Notes: a model not told the origin generated them from the letters alone. Shown: positions 9,757-24,857, counted from the stretch's first letter. The stretch is DNA of 64,000 nt from Pseudoalteromonas holothuriae (GCF_945859825.1 NZ_CAMAPC010000002.1:310001-374000), one strand, 5' to 3'. Program-made: numbers and translations.

Positions 9757-11260
9757 AATCATCACCACCTTCAACTGGGCATTGTGCAATAATTTGTTTT
9801 TTACCCTCTTCATCTACTTGTTCAAGTCTGACATTAAAACCCCAAAGTCGGTATAGGTGCTTTAAAACTTCACTTTTAGACTCAGCCAATGGAATGCCAT
9901 TATGTGGGACATACCTCAATGTGAGAGAGCGGTCACCTCTAACATCGACATCGTACACCTGAATATTTGGCTCGTTGTTACTCAGATTGTACTGAGCCGA
10001 TAAAGAAGATCTTACTTTTTGATAGCCTTCATCATTATGTATTGCGCCAACTTCCAGGTGTGGATTCTTATGGTCATCAATAATGGTAAATAATTTAAAC
10101 TCACGAATTAACTTAGGGGATAAAAACTGGCTGATAAAACTTTCATCCTTAAAGTTCTCCATGGCAAAATGTAGTGTATCTAACCAATTGCTTCCAGCAA
10201 ACTCAGGAAACCATGCAGTGTCTTCTTCAGTTGGGTTTTCACAAATTCGTCTAATATCAACCATCATGTTAAAGCCCAGTGCATATGGGTTTATGCCAGA
10301 GTAGAACTTGCTATTGTATGGCGGTTGATAAACTACATTGGTATGGCTTTGCAGAAACTCTATCATGAATGCATCTGATATTTTCCCCTCATCGTATAGG
10401 TGATTCAAAATAGTGTAATGCCAGAATGTAGCCCAACCTTCATTCATTACTTGTGTTTGGCGTTGTGGGTAGAAGTATTGCGAAATTTTTCTAACAATAC
10501 GAATGATTTCACGTTGCCAAGAATCCAATAAAGGTGCATTCTTTTCGATAAAATACAGAATGTTTTCTTGAGGCTCGCTAGGGAAGTGAACCTTCTTCAT
10601 ACGCTCTTCCTGAGGGTTAACTGGAATGGTACGCCATAGTTCGTTAACTTGTGATTGTAGGTAGTCTTCCCGCTCTTTTTGCCTTTTTTGCTCTTCATAC
10701 ATTGAAATTTGTTGTGGTCGTTTGTAGCGGTCAACGCCATAATTCATCAATGCATGGCATGAATCTAGAAGATTTTCAACTTCGTCAATACCATATTTTT
10801 CCTCACATTGAGCAATATAGTTTTTGGCAAATACTAAGTAATCAATAATGGATGAAGCATCGGTCCAAGTTTTAAATAAATAGTTACCTTTAAAAAATGA
10901 ATTGTGGCCATAACATGCATGCGCCATTACTAACGCCTGCATCGGTAAAGTATTCTCTTCCATCAAATAAGCGATACAGGGATTTGAGTTAATGACAATC
11001 TCATAAGCCAAACCCATTTGTCCACGTTTATAATTTTGCTCTGTTGAAATAAACTTTTTGCCATAAGACCAATGACTGTAACCTATTGGCATACCAACAC
11101 TGGAATATGCATCCATCATTTGTTCGGCGGTTATCACCTCGATTTGATTTGGGTATGTGTCTAATCTGTAATGCTCTGCAACCCGGGCAATCTCTGTTTG
11201 GTACTCTGTGAGCAAGTCAAATGTCCAATCAGGCCCATCATTCATTGGGTTATAACTCAT
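9755..11260 (-). CDS. SpoVR family protein (YcgB type)
   Basis: 501 residues, last gene of a three-gene minus-strand operon with a PrkA kinase and a DUF444 protein. SpoVR proteins were named for a Bacillus spore-cortex gene, but in Gram-negatives (E. coli YcgB) they accompany YeaG and YeaH and are linked to stationary-phase and nitrogen stress; the biochemical function is unknown. Family features are the conserved N-terminal PDWTFDLLTEYQTEIARVAEHY, the His-rich ALVMAHACYGHNSFFKGN, and MNEGWATFWHYTILNHLYDEG. The C-terminus is acidic (VEGGDD). It begins 18 bases after the DUF444 stop. Confidence 0.93.
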   Translation of the reverse strand: MSYNPMNDGPDWTFDLLTEYQTEIARVAEHYRLDTYPNQIEVITAEQMMDAYSSVGMPIGYSHWSYGKKFISTEQNYKRGQMGLAYEIVINSNPCIAYLMEENTLPMQALVMAHACYGHNSFFKGNYLFKTWTDASSIIDYLVFAKNYIAQCEEKYGIDEVENLLDSCHALMNYGVDRYKRPQQISMYEEQKRQKEREDYLQSQVNELWRTIPVNPQEERMKKVHFPSEPQENILYFIEKNAPLLDSWQREIIRIVRKISQYFYPQRQTQVMNEGWATFWHYTILNHLYDEGKISDAFMIEFLQSHTNVVYQPPYNSKFYSGINPYALGFNMMVDIRRICENPTEEDTAWFPEFAGSNWLDTLHFAMENFKDESFISQFLSPKLIREFKLFTIIDDHKNPHLEVGAIHNDEGYQKVRSSLSAQYNLSNNEPNIQVYDVDVRGDRSLTLRYVPHNGIPLAESKSEVLKHLYRLWGFNVRLEQVDEEGKKQIIAQCPVEGGDD

Positions 11261-11278
11261 AAGCTCCCTCCAATGTGG

Positions 11279-12562
11279 CTAAGCTGCGCCTTGTTGTTGA
11301 CGGTTTTTCTTAAACAGTTCTCTAAAGATTGGATAAATATCTTCAACGGAACGGATATGTTGCATAGCAAAATTATCATGTGTGCTCGCGATTGCTTGAT
11401 ATTCTCGCCATAGGCTTTGATGTGCACGCGTTGTGATCTCGATATAAGCATAATACCTAACAGCTTTAAGCAGTTTATTTGTCATAATCTCAGTGCAGTG
11501 CGGTGAGTCATCAGCCCAGTTATCCCCATCAGATGCCTGTGCTGCGTATATGTTCCAATCGCCTTGCGAATATCGCTTTTTAACTATTTCATCCATCAGC
11601 TTAAGTGCACTAGATACAATGGTGCCTCCGGTTTCTTGCGAATAAAAGAACTCTTGCTCATCTACCTCTTTAGCTTGTGTATGATGCCTGATGTACACAA
11701 CCTCAATATCTTTATAAGTTCGAGTAAGGAATTGATATAACAAAATGTAAAAACGTTTTGCCATATCTTTAGTCGCTTGGTCCATTGAACCCGATACGTC
11801 CATTAAACAAAACATCACTGCTTTGCTCGTTGGGTGTGGTCTCTTTTCATAATTTCTAAAGCGAAGATCATAGTTATCAATAAATGGCACCGCAGCAATT
11901 TTTTGCTTAAGTTCAGCAATTTCAGTTTCAAGCTCGGTAATTTTTTGTTGAGGAGGAACAGGCTCTTTTAGCAATGTAGCCAGTTCTTCTTGCGCTTGTG
12001 TTAATCTTCTTCGCTTACTCGCTGACATAGCAACTCTGCGAGCTAAAGAACCTCTTAAAGAGCGAACGATGTCTAAATTGCTAGGCATACCGTCATTACA
12101 GAACCCTGCTCGATGCGTTTTCATTTGTACGAGTTTATCAAGTTGACTTTGTTGCAAGTTCGGAAGTTCTAAATCTTCAAATAGTAGATCCAGATACTCG
12201 TCTTTTGAAATAGAAAATACAAAGTCGTCTTCGCCTTCACCTTGATTGCTAGCATCGCCAGGTCCAGACCCTCCACCTTGGCCAGCAGGAGGGCGTTGTA
12301 TTTTATCACCAGTACTAAATTGGTCATTGCCTGGGTGGATCATATCCCTATCACCCCCTTTACCTTGATGAAAAGTCGGTTCACTGATATCACGCTGCGG
12401 AATAGAAATACTCTCTCCGCTACTAGTATCAGTGACACTACGCTTGTTAATAGCGTCTGACACCGCTTCTTTTATTTGCTTTTTATAGCGCCTAATGAAG
12501 CGTTGTCGATTCAAGGTACTCTTATTTTTACCGTTCAGGCGACGGTCTATAAAATGCGCCAT
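11279..12562 (-). CDS. yeaH: YeaH-like DUF444 protein with VWA domain
   Basis: 427 residues. The N-terminal half is basic and then Gly/Ser-rich ([12 protein letters not shown]...[19 protein letters not shown]). The C-terminal half is a von Willebrand A-like domain with MIDAS motif DVSGSM near residue 260 ([19 protein letters not shown]). It is the middle gene of prkA-yeaH-spoVR, starting 27 bases after prkA ends and followed 18 bases later by spoVR. In E. coli YeaH is co-expressed with the kinase YeaG under stress; the exact role is not established. The intact MIDAS suggests metal-dependent protein binding. Confidence 0.93.
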   Translation of the reverse strand: MAHFIDRRLNGKNKSTLNRQRFIRRYKKQIKEAVSDAINKRSVTDTSSGESISIPQRDISEPTFHQGKGGDRDMIHPGNDQFSTGDKIQRPPAGQGGGSGPGDASNQGEGEDDFVFSISKDEYLDLLFEDLELPNLQQSQLDKLVQMKTHRAGFCNDGMPSNLDIVRSLRGSLARRVAMSASKRRRLTQAQEELATLLKEPVPPQQKITELETEIAELKQKIAAVPFIDNYDLRFRNYEKRPHPTSKAVMFCLMDVSGSMDQATKDMAKRFYILLYQFLTRTYKDIEVVYIRHHTQAKEVDEQEFFYSQETGGTIVSSALKLMDEIVKKRYSQGDWNIYAAQASDGDNWADDSPHCTEIMTNKLLKAVRYYAYIEITTRAHQSLWREYQAIASTHDNFAMQHIRSVEDIYPIFRELFKKNRQQQGAA

Positions 12563-12589
12563 AAATCACCCTCTCAGTTTCTAATCGTG

Positions 12590-14512
12590 CTACTGTGATT
12601 TCCTAACTCTTAGATACCATTCAGAGAGTAACCGTACTTGTTTTTGCGTATACCCTTTTTCAACCATACGATTCACAAAGTCCTCATGCTTTTTCTGATC
12701 TTCAGCAGAGGTTTTTGCATTGAATGAAATAACAGGTAGCAGCTCTTCAGTGTTAGAGAACATTTTCTTTTCAATAACGGTACGCAATTTTTCATAGCTG
12801 GTCCAAACTGGGTTTTGGCCATTGTGATGTGCTCTTGCGCGAAGTACAAAATTAACGATTTCATTACGGAAATCTTTAGGGTTTGAAATACCTGCGGGTT
12901 TTTCAATCTTTTCAAGCTCTGCATTTAATGCGGCCCTGTCGAATAACTGGCCGGTATCAGGGTCTCTATATTCTTGATCTTGTATCCAGAAGTCGGCGTA
13001 GGTGACATAACGGTCAAAAATATTTTGACCGTACTCTGAATAAGACTCAAGATAGGCAGTTTGCAGTTCTTTACCTATAAACTCTACATACTGAGGAATT
13101 AAGTAACCTTTAAGGTGGCTTAGATAACGCTCTTGTATTTCTGCATTAAATTGTTCGCGTTCAATTTGTTGCTCAAGCACATAAAATAAGTGAACTGGGT
13201 TAGCAGCCACTTCTGCATGATCGAAGTTAAAGACGCGGGAAAGGATTTTAAAAGCAAACCGTGTCGAAAGGCCCGTCATACCCTCATCTACTCCAGCATA
13301 ATCTCGATACTCTTGATACGATTTAGCTTTAGGGTCGGTGTCTTTTAAGCTCTCTCCATCATACACTCGCATTTTTGAATAAATGCTTGAATTATCTGGC
13401 TCTTTAATGCGTGATAGTGAGACAAACTTAGCCAATGTTTCGAGTGTGCCAGGCGCACATGGCGCAGAAGCAAGTTCACTGTTCTCTATTAGTTTGTCGT
13501 AAATTTTCACTTCTTCAGAAACGCGTAAACAGTAAGGTACTTTGACAATATAAACACGGTCTAAAAATGCTTCGTTATTTTTGTTGTTTTTAAATGTTTG
13601 CCATTCGGATTCATTTGAGTGAGCCAAGATCATACCGTTAAACGGTAATGCAGAAATCCCCTCTGTACCGTTATAGTTTCCTTCTTGGGTTGCAGTCAGC
13701 AGCGGGTGTAGCACCTTAATAGGGGCTTTGAACATTTCTACAAACTCCATAAGCCCCTGATTTGCTAAGCATAATGCACCTGAGTAAGAGTAAGCGTCTG
13801 GGTCGTTTTGGGCGTAATGTTCAAGCTTTCTTATATCAACTTTACCAACCAAAGCCGAAATGTCTTGGTTATTTTCGTCTCCAGGCTCTGTTTTAGCGAT
13901 GGCAACTTGGTCTAAAATTGATGGGAAGCGTTTTACCACTTTAAATTTACTAACATCACCATTGAATTCATGTAATCTTTTTGACGCCCACGGAGAAATA
14001 ACAGTTTTTAAATAACGCGGTTTTATACCATATTCTTTTTCTAGTAATTCAGCATCTTCAATAGGGTTAAATAATGAGAGGGGATGGTCATTAACAGGAG
14101 AGCCTTTAATGGCGTATATGGGTACTTGCTGCATTAAATATTTCAGTTTTTCAGCAATTGACGATTTACCGCCGCCAACAGGACCTAATAAATAAAGTAC
14201 CTGTTTACATTCTTCAAGTCCTTGCGCAGCATGTTTTAAATACGACACAATTTGCTCAATTGCATCTTCCATTCCGTAAAATTCATTAAAAGCGGGGTAA
14301 CGTGCAATTACCCTGTTTGAAAAAAGCCTGCTTAGGCGAGCATCGCTCGCAGTATCTATCATTTGTGGTTCGCCAATTGCCATCAATAAGCGTTCAGGAG
14401 CACTCGCGTAGGCCGATTTATCTTTTTTACAGATCTCAAGAAACTCGGCGATACTGTACTCTTCTTCTTGTGCTGCTTCATATCTGGCTTGGTAGTGTTC
14501 AAATATCGTCAT
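12590..14512 (-). CDS. yeaG: PrkA family serine protein kinase (YeaG)
   Basis: 640 residues, first gene of the operon, with a strong ribosome site (GGAGG) upstream of the ATG at 14512. PrkA proteins combine an N-terminal AAA+ domain with a C-terminal kinase-like domain; E. coli YeaG phosphorylates proteins during sustained stress. The sequence shows Walker A LGPVGGGKSS (109-118), the upstream YGMEDAIEQIVSY segment, and the conserved NGMILAHSNESEW and RVYIVKVPYCLRVSEEVKIY blocks. The length matches YeaG (about 644). No obvious sigma-S or sigma-54 promoter could be assigned in the 140-base upstream region. Confidence 0.93.
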   Translation of the reverse strand: MTIFEHYQARYEAAQEEEYSIAEFLEICKKDKSAYASAPERLLMAIGEPQMIDTASDARLSRLFSNRVIARYPAFNEFYGMEDAIEQIVSYLKHAAQGLEECKQVLYLLGPVGGGKSSIAEKLKYLMQQVPIYAIKGSPVNDHPLSLFNPIEDAELLEKEYGIKPRYLKTVISPWASKRLHEFNGDVSKFKVVKRFPSILDQVAIAKTEPGDENNQDISALVGKVDIRKLEHYAQNDPDAYSYSGALCLANQGLMEFVEMFKAPIKVLHPLLTATQEGNYNGTEGISALPFNGMILAHSNESEWQTFKNNKNNEAFLDRVYIVKVPYCLRVSEEVKIYDKLIENSELASAPCAPGTLETLAKFVSLSRIKEPDNSSIYSKMRVYDGESLKDTDPKAKSYQEYRDYAGVDEGMTGLSTRFAFKILSRVFNFDHAEVAANPVHLFYVLEQQIEREQFNAEIQERYLSHLKGYLIPQYVEFIGKELQTAYLESYSEYGQNIFDRYVTYADFWIQDQEYRDPDTGQLFDRAALNAELEKIEKPAGISNPKDFRNEIVNFVLRARAHHNGQNPVWTSYEKLRTVIEKKMFSNTEELLPVISFNAKTSAEDQKKHEDFVNRMVEKGYTQKQVRLLSEWYLRVRKSQ

Positions 14513-14651
14513 AACGACCTCCAGTAACCTGCTTACTCAAAAAGCTGATTTGTCTACAAAGAAAAAAGGTTACTTTAAGCTTAGTCTTGATATTAGTAAT
14601 TTGCCTAAAAATTCTAAAATTTTAATGCATTAGGAGAAAAGAGGGAGGTAA

Positions 14652-14677
14652 TAAAAAAGGCACTGACAGTGCCTTTT
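14652..14677 (-). terminator. Terminator of sodB
   Basis: Read on the minus strand: AAAAGGCACT-GTC-AGTGCCTTTT followed by more T. It lies about 40 bases beyond the sodB stop and insulates the prkA operon. Confidence 0.9.
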
Positions 14678-14714
14678 ATTGCAATAATATTATCGCGTAA
14701 TGACGGGGGTTTTA

Positions 14715-15296
14715 TTAAGCAATGTTGCTATTTGCGAATTCCCAGTTAACTAATGCCCAGAAACCTGTTAGGTAATTAGGGCGAACGTTGCGATAGTCGA
14801 TATAGTAAGCATGCTCCCAAAGGTCAACAGTGATAATTGGGGTAACACCTGAGTCAGTAAGCGGTGTAGCTGCATTTGACGTATTTACGATATCTAAAGA
14901 GCCATCTGCAAGTTGTACTAACCATGTCCAGCTAGAACCGAAGTTATTTACTGCTTTATCATTGAATGCTTCTTGGAATGCAGCGAATGAGCCCCATTTT
15001 GCGTTAATAAGCTCAGCAACCTTACCTGTAGGTTCACCACCACCGTTTGGTGATAGGCTATGCCAGTAGAATGTGTGGTTCCAGATTTGAGCAGCGTTAT
15101 TGAAAACACCCCCTTCTGAACTACATACAACTTCTTCTAAAGTTTTGTTAGCAAGTTCAGTGCCTTCGACTAAACCGTTAAGCTTTACAACATAAGTGTT
15201 GTGGTGCTTACCATGGTGAAACTCTAAAGTTTCGCGTGAAATGTGAGGCTCAAGTGCATCGATTGCATAAGGTAGTGACGGTAGTTCAAATGCCAT
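14715..15296 (-). CDS. sodB: Superoxide dismutase, iron type
   Basis: 193 residues. The start at 15296 ([22 protein letters not shown]) follows GGAG; a longer in-frame start is rejected. Metal ligands are H27 ([10 protein letters not shown]), H74 (WNHTFYW), D158 and H162 (DLWEHAYY). Gln in [10 protein letters not shown] (residue 70) and the AAxxWNHTFYW block are typical of the Fe enzyme rather than the Mn enzyme. It converts superoxide to oxygen and peroxide in the cytoplasm. It is divergent from grxD; the 240-base shared region contains a probable IscR site and a second palindrome, so iron-sulfur status may influence it. Confidence 0.96.
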   Translation of the reverse strand: MAFELPSLPYAIDALEPHISRETLEFHHGKHHNTYVVKLNGLVEGTELANKTLEEVVCSSEGGVFNNAAQIWNHTFYWHSLSPNGGGEPTGKVAELINAKWGSFAAFQEAFNDKAVNNFGSSWTWLVQLADGSLDIVNTSNAATPLTDSGVTPIITVDLWEHAYYIDYRNVRPNYLTGFWALVNWEFANSNIA

Positions 15297-15380
15297 TTTA
15301 ATCTCCATTTTGTTGTGTGAATGCCAAATATAAGTATCAAACACTATGCACTTAAACAGTGCTGTTCTATACGAGTTGGC

Positions 15381-15399
15381 ATTATAGTGATACTATAAT
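15381..15399. promoter_or_regulatory. Palindrome in the sodB-grxD promoter region
   Basis: ATTATAGT-GAT-ACTATAAT is a perfect 8-bp inverted repeat with a 3-base spacer, separated by one base from the IscR-like site. It contains -10-like hexamers (TATAGT) on both strands, so it may be a promoter element, an operator or both. Confidence 0.45.
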
Positions 15400-15400
15400 T

Positions 15401-15419
15401 CTTGAGTATTTTACTCAAG
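15401..15419. promoter_or_regulatory. Probable IscR type 1 binding site
   Basis: CTTGAGTA-TTT-TACTCAAG is a perfect palindrome. Aligned to the published E. coli type 1 IscR consensus (ATASYYGACTRWWWYAGTCRRSTAT), the surrounding 25 bases match at 21 positions. grxD, which lies 118 bases downstream, encodes an iron-sulfur glutaredoxin, a sensible IscR target. Confidence 0.65.
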
Positions 15420-15537
15420 TTTTGGCAAACAGCAATGGCGTTGCCTTAATACTAATCGTAAATATGGTCTTAATGGTGATATTTCAAGCATACTTTGCTA
15501 TCACGGACCAAATGCTATCGTCACTTTGAGGTTAAAG

Positions 15538-15885
15538 ATGGAAACCATTGATAAAATTAAACAGCAAATTTCTGAAAACCCGATTCTTTTATATATGAAA
15601 GGCTCTCCTAAATTGCCTAACTGTGGTTTTTCATCGCAAGCATCACAAGCTTTGATGTCATGTGGTGAGCAATTTGCGTACGTTGATATTTTACTTAATC
15701 CTGATATCCGCGCAGAGTTACCACATTATGCTAATTGGCCAACATTTCCACAGCTGTGGGTTGAAGGTGAGTTAATAGGTGGCTGTGATATTATTATTGA
15801 AATGTTTCAGCGAGGTGAATTACAACCATTAATTCAAGAAGCCGCTGCAAAATATAAAACTGAAGAGGCAGATTCGCCTGAATAA
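15538..15885 (+). CDS. grxD: Monothiol glutaredoxin Grx4
   Basis: 115 residues, the family's usual size. The start at 15538 (METIDKIKQQISENPILLYMKG) has GAGG upstream; a TTG four codons earlier is not needed. The single-Cys active site is CGFS (29-32), which with glutathione binds a bridging 2Fe-2S cluster shared between two monomers. Other conserved parts are WPTFPQLWVEGELIGGCDI. Grx4 proteins deliver Fe-S clusters and partner BolA. It is divergent from sodB and followed by a terminator. Confidence 0.96.
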   Translation: METIDKIKQQISENPILLYMKGSPKLPNCGFSSQASQALMSCGEQFAYVDILLNPDIRAELPHYANWPTFPQLWVEGELIGGCDIIIEMFQRGELQPLIQEAAAKYKTEEADSPE

Positions 15886-15916
15886 CGTATAAATTTGTCG
15901 TAAATTTAAGTTATGT

Positions 15917-15945
15917 AGCCCAACCGTGTGTTGGGCTTTTTTTTA
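15917..15945 (+). terminator. Terminator of grxD
   Basis: AGCCCAAC, 5-base loop, GTTGGGCT, then eight T. Confidence 0.92.
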
Positions 15946-16193
15946 CTTTATTTAAAAGACGAACCTCACTCTAACTTCCTAGTTGACGCTTGCGTAAGCC
16001 ATTATGTGATTGGGTTGGCATAAAATACTTTATTTTATCCTGCCAATAATAAAGTCGGCTGAATAATATGCACGTACCTACCTCAAAATAACACTATTCC
16101 ATATCGTCCTTTTGAATTTTTATTCAAAATGCGCCTTCCTTACGTTTACGTAAACTGTAATCTGTAGGTTGTGTGATTAACTTTTCATTTAAA

Positions 16194-16211
16194 AATGACA
16201 CTGGTGTCATG
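16194..16211. promoter_or_regulatory. NagR-like inverted repeat
   Basis: AATGACA-CTGG-TGTCATG has the same half-sites and spacing as the two nag operators in this window (AATGACA-N4-TGTCAT) but a TG instead of the CG central step preferred by LacI-family regulators. It could be a weak NagR site or a site for another regulator. Confidence 0.4.
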
Positions 16212-16299
16212 TTGGTTTTTTGGTTCTTTTGTATTGGTTTTTTCGGCTGGGTTTAATTTTGGATTAACTTGTCATACCATTGAGAAATATTCATGTTCA

Positions 16300-16313
16300 T
16301 GAATATGTATTCA
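16300..16313. promoter_or_regulatory. ArgR-like box
   Basis: TGAAT-ATGT-ATTCA fits the core of the ARG box (TGAATWWWWATTCA) with one deviation in the spacer. ArgR is known to act on gltBD in Pseudomonas aeruginosa, so the position 100 bases before gltB is sensible. A second half-site ATTCA is at 16289-16293. Confidence 0.5.
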
Positions 16314-16415
16314 TAATTGTGTTGACTCGGATTTAAAACATCGCTAATTTTGACTATCTGCCAAAAATCTCGTTTGAAGTGAAACCAACGGCAGTTGTAG
16401 CAAGGGGAGGGGTCC

Positions 16416-22294
<5,879 letters not shown>

Positions 22295-22330
22295 TTGATA
22301 CGATTTCAAACTAAGTAGTAAGACCATCGG

Positions 22331-22352
22331 GCCCGCACTAGCGGGCTTTTTT
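22331..22352 (+). terminator. Terminator of gltBD
   Basis: GCCCGC-ACTA-GCGGGC followed by six T. Confidence 0.93.
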
Positions 22353-22390
22353 ATATCAATATATTTGCTGTATAATTTTAGCTTATTACC

Positions 22391-22671
22391 TAGGGCGTGT
22401 TTACCTTTGCTGTTTGTTTTTTCCTCAGAGAGTTGGTTATTTAGGCAGACAGAGGCTGCTTCGCAGCGGCTTCATAGTATAGTTATTTTATGTAAGTTAA
22501 CCGATAGCACTGAATAAATCGTCAACTCGTGTGGCTCACAGAGTTCAACCAAAGGCTTCCAGTACTTTGTCATTCGCAACTGACATAAACCATTATGCTG
22601 CATTGCTTATTTCGCGTACTGAAAGCCTTTGATTAGAACAAAATTCATACCTTAAAGATAAACACGCCCTA
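22391..22671. mobile_element. MITE-like repeat, 281 bases
   Basis: The two ends are 18-base inverted repeats with one mismatch (TAGGGCGTGTTTACCTTT at 22391-22408; its complement at 22654-22671), including a TA on each outer side that looks like a target duplication. A nested inverted repeat flanks the centre of the right half (CCAAAGGCTTCCAGTAC near 22549 and GTACTGAAAGCCTTTG near 22617). It has no coding frame. The structure fits a miniature element mobilised by an IS5- or IS630-type transposase elsewhere. A related left end occurs at 62200. Confidence 0.7.
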
Positions 22672-22710
22672 ATGAGTTAATCTCTTTCGGTCAAAGTTTA
22701 AGGAATAAAA

Positions 22711-23127
22711 ATGGTTCGAGTTGGTGTTGCTGTTATTATTGTACGAGACGGTAAGTTTCTGCTTGGGGAGCGAATGGGGGCACATGGGTCAGGTACTTGG
22801 GCAACTCCTGGGGGTCATCTGGAAGTGGGTGAAACAATTGAACAATGTGCTCAGCGAGAAGTTAGCGAAGAAACGGGACTGGTCATAAAAAAAACAGTAA
22901 AGCTGGGGTTTACTAATGATATATTTGAAGGAGAAAACAAGCACTATGTGACCCTATTTATGCTTGCCTACTCGGATTTTGGTATCGCAGAAGTAAAAGA
23001 GCCAAATAAATGCACACAATGGCAATGGTGTGCGTTAGATAACTTACCGAGCCCATTATTTTTATCTCTAAAACACTTTTTGGCTGATAATTATGAACAG
23101 CTGAGCGAATGTATCAACAAGCTTTAA
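22711..23127 (+). CDS. Nudix hydrolase (NUDT15/MTH2-like)
   Basis: 138 residues, ribosome site AAGGA. A complete Nudix box GX5EX7REUXEEXGU lies at about 35-57 (GGHLEVGETIEQCAQREVSEE). The N-terminal MVRVGVAVIIVRDGKFLLGERMGAHGSGTWATPGG resembles the NUDT15/MTH2 group that hydrolyses nucleoside triphosphates, possibly oxidised ones. The substrate is uncertain. It is a single gene between the MITE and the convergent recN. Confidence 0.88.
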   Translation: MVRVGVAVIIVRDGKFLLGERMGAHGSGTWATPGGHLEVGETIEQCAQREVSEETGLVIKKTVKLGFTNDIFEGENKHYVTLFMLAYSDFGIAEVKEPNKCTQWQWCALDNLPSPLFLSLKHFLADNYEQLSECINKL

Positions 23128-23182
23128 CCGTGGCAAAAGTAAATTGTTACCAACACTTTGATTTGTCTCGTGTTATCAAAGT

Positions 23183-24856
23183 TTAAGCACTTTGCACAGT
23201 GAGCAGCTCTAGCGCACTGGCTTTTGTTGTTTCACTTATCTTATCACCGCCAATAAGACGCGCTATTTCTGCTATTCGCATATCATGCTGAAGTGGCTTC
23301 ATTGTGGTGAATGTTTCACCACCGTTTACTGTTTTTGTAACAAAAAATTGCTGATGTCCACTGCAGGCTACCTGTGGTAAGTGGGTTACACAAATAACTT
23401 GAGTAGATTGACCCAGTTGCCTAAGTAGCTTGCCAACTTGTGATGCTGTAGGGCCAGAAATACCGACATCGACTTCATCAAAAATTAGCGTTGGCGTTGT
23501 AACGCGTTGTGCAATGATCACTTGAATTGCCAAACTTATACGCGAAAGCTCTCCCCCCGAAGCTACTTTACCGAGCGGTTGTAGTGGTTGACCTGGGTTG
23601 GTGGTGACTAAAAACTCAATATCATCAAACCCTTTTGCTGTGGGTTTTTGTTGGCTTTTTTGTGTTAGCTCGATAGCAAACCGGCCATTTTCCATAGATA
23701 GTGACGACATACTTTTACTGATAAGTTCATTGAGCTGCTTAGCAGCCGTTAGTCTGCTGTCACTGAGTCCTTTAGCTGCAATATTATAGGCATGAATGGC
23801 ATCTGCAATTTCTTGTTCAAGGGCATCTAGACGTTGAAAATCGGAACTTATTTCATTTAATTCTTGCTTTAATTTTTGATGAAAAGTATAAATTTCATTA
23901 GGTTTTATTGCGTGCTTACGAGATAAATCCATTGCTTTTGACAGGCGCTCTTCAAGCTCCTGTAAGCGCATGGGATTTTGGTCAATATTTTCACTGTAAT
24001 TGCGCACTTCTCGACATGCTTCTTCAATTTGTACTGCGGCTTCTTCTAGCATTTGCGCTATTGAACTTAATTGATTGTCATAACCTGCTAATTCACTGAA
24101 CTGTTGCGCACTTTGCTGCAATTGGCTAAGTACGGTTTGATCATCCTCATAAAGGTAAGCAAGTTCTCTTTGGCAGGTTTCTATAATAGTTTGGCTATGA
24201 CTAAGTCGGCTATGTTCAGCCTCAATATTTGAAAATTCACAGTCTTCTAGCGCAAATTCATCTAACTCTGCTACCTGATATTCTAGCAACTGCTGTTTTG
24301 CGACTTGTGTCTGTTGTTGTTTTTGTAGTTCACTGTATTCGCGTTGTAATTTATTAAAATAGCTATATTGCGTACTTACAGCGCTTAGCAGTGAGTGGTG
24401 GCCCGCGTAAGCATCCAGTAGATGTAACTGGTGTTCTGGCTTTAACAATAACTGGTGAGCGTGTTGACCATGAATAGAAATCAAATATTGGCCCAAGTCT
24501 TTTAGTTGTCCTGCGGTAACAGCAATACCATTAATATAGCTTTTGCTGCGTCCACTTTTACTGATCACACGGCGTAAAATACAATCTTGCTCTTCATTGT
24601 TGAGCATATGTTCTTTTAGAAATTGTTTTGCGACGGGTAATTTTGAAATATCGAAATGAGCGCTAATTTGGGCTTTGTCTGTACCAGGGCGAATGGCTGC
24701 AGGGTCTGCGCGCTCGCCAAGGCATAGTGACAAAGCATCAATGGCAATTGATTTACCAGCACCAGTTTCACCAGTAATGGCCGTCATGCCAGCTTGCCAC
24801 TCAATATTTAAGGCATTAACGATTGCAAAATTTTTAATTTCTAAGTTGATAAGCAT
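23183..24856 (-). CDS. recN: DNA repair protein RecN
   Basis: 557 residues, an SMC-like ATPase for double-strand break repair. Walker A is GETGAGKS (29-36), followed by SLCLGERADP; a long coiled-coil region fills the centre (about 150-370); the ABC signature is ASGGELSRISLAIQ and Walker B TLIFDEVDVGISG. The start MLINLEIKNFAIV is the canonical N-terminus. Two LexA boxes lie immediately upstream, one ending only two bases from the start codon, so this gene is almost certainly SOS-induced, as in E. coli. Confidence 0.97.
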   Translation of the reverse strand: MLINLEIKNFAIVNALNIEWQAGMTAITGETGAGKSIAIDALSLCLGERADPAAIRPGTDKAQISAHFDISKLPVAKQFLKEHMLNNEEQDCILRRVISKSGRSKSYINGIAVTAGQLKDLGQYLISIHGQHAHQLLLKPEHQLHLLDAYAGHHSLLSAVSTQYSYFNKLQREYSELQKQQQTQVAKQQLLEYQVAELDEFALEDCEFSNIEAEHSRLSHSQTIIETCQRELAYLYEDDQTVLSQLQQSAQQFSELAGYDNQLSSIAQMLEEAAVQIEEACREVRNYSENIDQNPMRLQELEERLSKAMDLSRKHAIKPNEIYTFHQKLKQELNEISSDFQRLDALEQEIADAIHAYNIAAKGLSDSRLTAAKQLNELISKSMSSLSMENGRFAIELTQKSQQKPTAKGFDDIEFLVTTNPGQPLQPLGKVASGGELSRISLAIQVIIAQRVTTPTLIFDEVDVGISGPTASQVGKLLRQLGQSTQVICVTHLPQVACSGHQQFFVTKTVNGGETFTTMKPLQHDMRIAEIARLIGGDKISETTKASALELLTVQSA

Positions 24857-24857
24857 A

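Larger units (their letters stand above)
15946..16415. other. Long promoter region of gltBD, 470 bases, rich in palindromes
   Basis: There is no gene here. It contains a 12-bp palindrome GTTTACGTAAAC (16144-16155), a NagR-like inverted repeat (16194-16211), a 9-bp inverted repeat ATATTCATG-TT-CATGAATAT (16287-16306) and an ArgR-like box (16300-16313) that shares bases with it. The density of symmetric sites suggests several regulators act on gltBD. Confidence 0.6.

Noticed and set aside
10083-11413. Several plus-strand frames opposite the spoVR and yeaH genes
   Set aside because: They are antisense shadows of strongly conserved minus-strand genes, without ribosome sites or families.
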